This document shows positions 8,483 through 11,962 of a stretch of DNA of 11,962 nucleotides, in pieces (position 1 is the first letter of the stretch; each line of letters begins with the position of its first letter). The translations under genes and the position numbers were made by a program. Origin of the DNA: Cruorifilaria tuberocauda. Its lineage: Eukaryota; Nematoda; Chromadorea; Rhabditida; Onchocercidae. The notes under the pieces are model-generated. The model was not told the DNA's origin. It saw only the letters and a program-made list of their open reading frames with translations, and ran no database searches. The stretch spans positions 1 through 11,962 of the forward strand of contig JABVXU010001021.1 of assembly GCA_013365365.1 (NCBI GenBank), written 5' to 3'.

Positions 8483-8930
8483 GTTATCGTAATATATATA
8501 ATAACCATAATTAATGCGTACTGTATAATTTGCATGCAAAAATTTAGTAGTAAAACAAAAAAAAATATTTGATAAATTTTACTACACTTAATTATAACAA
8601 AATTTAGTAAAATTATCGAACATTTTTATGATGTAGCTAATTATCGTAAAAATTTTTAAGGAACAAAATAAACTTCTGCATTCATTACTAGATAACATAC
8701 AGTTTATATTATAGCATACTGATTTTTTAACTGGGTATACTGTATCGAATTACTGTATGTCATTACTGTTTGATGACGTTGTATTATTTCTAATTCGTTT
8801 TCTTTTTCCTATCATTCTCTATTCAGTGACCTTATTTGTCTATTTTATTTTAACAAAAAATACTAATTTGATTTTACTCCATTTTTATTTAATTTTTTAG
8901 TTATAAATAAAATAAAAGTAAACAGTTTTG
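8483..8930. other. Gene-free AT-rich DNA with scattered ACTGTA motifs
   Basis: Around 8697-8770 several TACAGT/ACTGTAT words occur in both orientations. I see no coding block or RNA gene. Confidence 0.5.

Positions 8931-8948
<18 letters not shown>
8931..8948. repeat. CT dinucleotide microsatellite
   Basis: Nine CT units are followed by a T run. Confidence 0.85.
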
Positions 8949-8964
<16 letters not shown>

Positions 8965-10719
8965 AATAAAATAAAAATTTGGTAGTAAAATGAAATAAAA
9001 GCAAATATTTTTACCTTGCGTAAAATAATTATTTCAAATTCCTTACGAAAAGTGCGAAAAAGAATGAAAAATTTTTAAGTTAAATAATTTTTTACAAAAA
9101 CGAGAATTTTTTACAAAAATTCTCGAAAAAATAGTAATTGTTGTAATAATGCGTAATTGTCAAAAAATATTATTGACAATGTTCTTTCCGAATATATTAT
9201 TTTAAAACGTGGAAAATTGAAATTTTCTTATGAAATTTTTTTTTAATGGAAGGGGAGAAAAAAATAATGAAATTTAATCTTTTTCTCTAATTTTGATGAA
9301 CGAAAAGGCATATCATTAAGTTAACATAAAATTTCAATCAAAATTTAAATTGTTGATTGTTGCCAAGTAATGCCTTATCAAGACAAGTATATTAATATTA
9401 TAAAATTCGAAATTTTACTCTTTTAATAAGTATAAATTTTAGTATTTAAACAGTAATTATTAGAAAAGAGAAAACCAAAATTTGAACTGAAAAGGTGACA
9501 TTGTGTTACTTTGAATTTCACTTGAAGGGTGGTACTGTTGTTGATTGATACTTTGAAAATCGCGCATTACTTTATAACTTGTTGGTTCCTTTGACCTAAC
9601 GATGATGTAATGATTCGCCTTTCAACTTTTTTCTTTCAAATAAAATTTGAAAATTGAGAAGAGGTGAAATTTATCGAAGGACTAAAATCTATAATTACAA
9701 TGTATGACGGAAAAATGAAAAAAAAAAAGTAAAAGTACGATTTATCATCAATGTTTCTGTGAAATACTCGATGGAATCGACAATGATTCGTAATCATGAT
9801 AATTTTAACTAATTAAAATTTCAGCTAATTAGTTTTAATATTTTCTTCCGATTTTTTATTTTTATTTTTTTATACAAAAAATAAATACAAAAAATAATTC
9901 AGGAAGTTATATTTCTTCAGGACAACATGTATACTTTGTATTTAAATCTAAAATGATTAAATGCTATAATATTACAATAAATCAGGTTTCTGAAATAGAT
10001 TATAGGTAAACTGTGTTAATTTTCCTCAAATCGTTCTCTTATGCATACCGTATCATCTGACAGTAATCATTACAGTATTTTTGAGTATTTCGCATTACTT
10101 CATGTATTTCAGTTACTATCAACCTATTAATCATTTTATTAAGAGGATAGTAGTGTACAGTAATGTACAGGATAATAATGGAATATATTATTCCTAATTT
10201 GCTTAATATTTCCGGTATTCTGTATTTTTAACACTGAAATATATCAATGGGTAAATTCAAGTTTAATAAAAAACTCTCTCAAATAAAATTTTTTATTTAT
10301 CGATTTTTCAGAGATCTTTCTGAGGAAAAATACGAAAAAATGTATGAAATATAAAATTAGAAAAAATATGAAAATGAATAAAAATCATTAAATTTCCAAA
10401 TTTAACTGTATGAAAGGGAATAATTAAAATTCTAATGAAAAACTAAATTTCCTACCTTTCATTTTCAGGTTTATTTTTCCATTTCTCTCTTTGCTTTCGT
10501 TTTTCATTTTATCAAATTATCAATTTCAGTACATAACTTAAATTATCAATTAAATATTTTAATAATTTTTGTGGTGAAATATTCAAAGCTTTGTTGATTA
10601 TTTTGATGTTGCCCTGGAGAAAACAAATTAGGTCATGCTTTCTTCTTAGTTTTATTATTTCCTGTATGACAAAAAACAAATCAGTTCCTTCGTGAGTTTA
10701 ATTTTCTGCAATAATTAGA

Positions 10720-10720
<1 letters not shown>
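8949..10720. other. Gene-free AT-rich intergenic stretch
   Basis: Besides the hairpin at 9101-9125, this holds a less AT-rich patch at about 9485-9630 and loose ACAGTA words near 10058-10172. Lone TTTTCAG words, such as the one near 10463-10470, are not followed by coding-like sequence. Confidence 0.55.
9101..9125. repeat. Perfect 11-bp hairpin, 3-base loop
   Basis: CGAGAATTTTT (9101-9111) pairs exactly with AAAAATTCTCG (9115-9125) around a TAC loop. A TTTTTTACAAAAA word occurs just before and again within it. Confidence 0.85.

Positions 10721-10721
<1 letters not shown>

Positions 10722-10761
<40 letters not shown>
10722..10761. repeat. GA dinucleotide microsatellite (about 40 bp)
   Basis: About 20 uninterrupted GA units run into AAGAAGAAA. 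It is the longest perfect simple repeat in the window, and a pyrimidine-rich stretch follows on the same strand. Confidence 0.95.
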
Positions 10762-10765
<4 letters not shown>

Positions 10766-11017
10766 AGAAATTCCCGACAATTGTTTTTTTTTCTTCCTTT
10801 TTTCTCTCCTTTTTTTTGTTATTTTTCTGTTTTGTTTGGTTCTCAATTACTTATCAATCTCTCTTTTTTCTTCCTTTTTCATTTATTTTTGAAATTGATC
10901 GAAGCAATTTTTCTCTCATTCTTTACCTCTCTTTTCACATTCAATTTTTCCACATAGTTAAATTTCTATCTTCAAATACTATTTCAAAAAAAAAAGCTAA
11001 AAATAATGAGAAAGAAA
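10762..11017. other. Pyrimidine-rich spacer, no gene seen
   Basis: T- and C-rich plus-strand sequence. The open frame at 10816-11082 is almost all Phe, Leu, Ser and Lys and has no homology I recognise, so it is taken as a composition effect. Confidence 0.6.
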
Positions 11018-11347
11018 AGATTAATAACGATTCGTTTCTCTTTTCAAAGTTATTATTAATCTCTTACTTTTCATTACTTTAAAAGTTATTTAAAGTATCT
11101 TTAAGTATAATTCAAATGAAAATTTACTATATTAGAAAATACGGTAATTGATTTCAATTCGCAAATAATTTTATATGAGATTAATAATGGTTCGTTTTTT
11201 TTCAATGTTATTATCAGTCTCCTACTTTTCATCACTCTTGACTTTTTAAAAGTTGTTTTCTCATATTTGATTACATCTTAAAGTAGCTTTAAGTATAACT
11301 GAAATAAAAATTTACTATATTGAAAAATTACAGTAATTTATTTCGAT
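11018..11347. repeat. Diverged tandem duplication (about 150-170 bp) with a conserved hairpin
   Basis: Copy 1 spans about 11018-11160 and copy 2 about 11178-11347. Shared landmarks in order are AGATTAATAA, TTCGTTT, TTCAA.GTTATTAT, CTACTTTTCAT.ACT or close, TTTAAGTATAA and TTTACTATATT. The offset is 160 bp at the start and 188 bp at the end, so copy 2 has about 28 extra bases. Each copy's start can pair with the GTTATTAT(T/C)A(A/G)TCT segment about 25 bp on. Confidence 0.75.
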
Positions 11348-11775
11348 TTATAAAAAATTTTTATCAATTTTTGTTACTTTAAATGTTGTTTGAGGAGGAA
11401 AAGAAACTGAAAAGTATTACTTTGAAATGTTTGCATGTCTTCGTTTTATTCTTTTTTTTCACAATCAATCAAAATTTATGAACAATTTCTAGTATTGCAT
11501 CAATAAAAAGGTTACATTCTACATTGATGTACAAAAAGGAAAAAGTAAAAAGCAAAAATTTATTTATCAAATTTCTGTGAATATTTTCAATAGAAATTCT
11601 TGATGACGCAAAAGATTATTGAAATGTCTTGCGATTGATTGAATCAATTAATTAAAAACTTAGTTTAAACAACAAACATCAAATGATGATGCAAGATTGA
11701 AAATAATTTTTCATTCAATTCAGTTACAGTTAAATTTAAAAATTTTCCATTACAGTTAAAATGACTCAAAATTAA
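11348..11775. other. Gene-free AT-rich DNA
   Basis: No open frame, RNA gene or repeat of note is seen on either strand. Confidence 0.5.
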
Positions 11776-11962
11776 AGAATAATATTTAATTAAATTTCCT
11801 ATTCATAATCGATATTTAATTAATTAAGTTACAATAAAATATTAAATTTACCAGTAATAATAGATATTTAATTAAGTTACAATAAAATAAATTTTTCACT
11901 AATAAATGATGATTAATTTACAATGAAACATTTAATTAAATTCTCTACTAATAATTATTATG
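11776..11962. repeat. Tandem repeat of about 50 bp, running off the right edge
   Basis: Units headed GATATTTAATTAA..TTACAATAAAAT start at 11811 and 11863. A more diverged copy (GATTAATTTACAATGAAAC) starts at 11911 and a partial one near 11780. Each is followed by TTxxC(C/A)(A/C)TAATAAT-type sequence. The array probably continues outside the window. Confidence 0.7.

Noticed and set aside
8336..8572. Plus-strand open frame rich in Tyr and Ile
   Set aside because: It translates the ACAGTAT minisatellite.
10816..11082. Plus-strand open frame of 88 codons
   Set aside because: Phe/Ser/Leu/Lys-rich reading of a pyrimidine-rich spacer; no homology recognised and it overlaps a noncoding duplication.
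1..11962. tRNA, rRNA, spliced-leader RNA gene, CRISPR, transposase or viral remnants
   Set aside because: I looked on both strands and saw no cloverleaf with A/B boxes, no SL1 sequence, no regularly spaced repeats with unique spacers and no reverse-transcriptase or transposase motifs.

Overview
The window looks like nuclear DNA of a nematode. It is extremely AT-rich (the non-exonic parts are visibly around four-fifths A+T), full of microsatellites and short tandem repeats, and has no prokaryotic gene layout. Five short, GC-richer coding blocks on the minus strand join into one reading frame through GT..AG introns. Three of the four acceptors end in a nematode-style pyrimidine run plus CAG (TTTTTCAG, ATTTCAG, TTTTACAG). 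The long introns (about 0.7 to 2.5 kb) and the composition fit a filarial or other spirurid nematode better than Caenorhabditis or Strongyloides. That placement is inference.

The only gene I can support runs right to left from an ATG at 6975 to a possible stop at 286. Its exons are 6828-6975, 4205-4326, 3266-3393, 2364-2541 and 286-381 (or 322-381). Every junction keeps frame, and the model gives a 223-residue secreted cysteine-rich protein with a clear signal peptide. The spacing of Cys, Gly and aromatic residues, including a GSCVYCDIC block and a late G-x-Y / LP / LL segment, resembles the GM2-activator / ML (MD-2-related lipid-recognition) fold. I treat that as a tentative family call. Just upstream of the ATG is a pyrimidine-rich acceptor (TTTTCGTTGCAG) that could take a spliced leader.

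The 3' end is uncertain. The last exon may end at the TAA at 286-288, or splice at a GTATGT donor at 321 into an exon beyond the left edge.

The introns hold mainly simple and minisatellite sequence. Intron 4 has AT-rich DNA with CT and TTA tracts. Intron 2 has a 0.3-kb AAC-rich stretch. Intron 1 has a TTTACAGTAA minisatellite, a 30-bp duplication, a small block with a tandem 12-mer and TGACGT-type sites, and a repeat array abutting exon 1.

From 7021 to the right edge (about 4.9 kb) I see no gene on either strand. It holds GATAAT-rich DNA, a GT-rich stretch, an ACAGTAT minisatellite, CT and 40-bp GA microsatellites, short perfect hairpins, a diverged duplication of about 150 bp that keeps a hairpin, and a 50-bp tandem repeat at the right end. 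I found no tRNA, rRNA, spliced-leader RNA, transposase, CRISPR array or obvious new multi-gene system.
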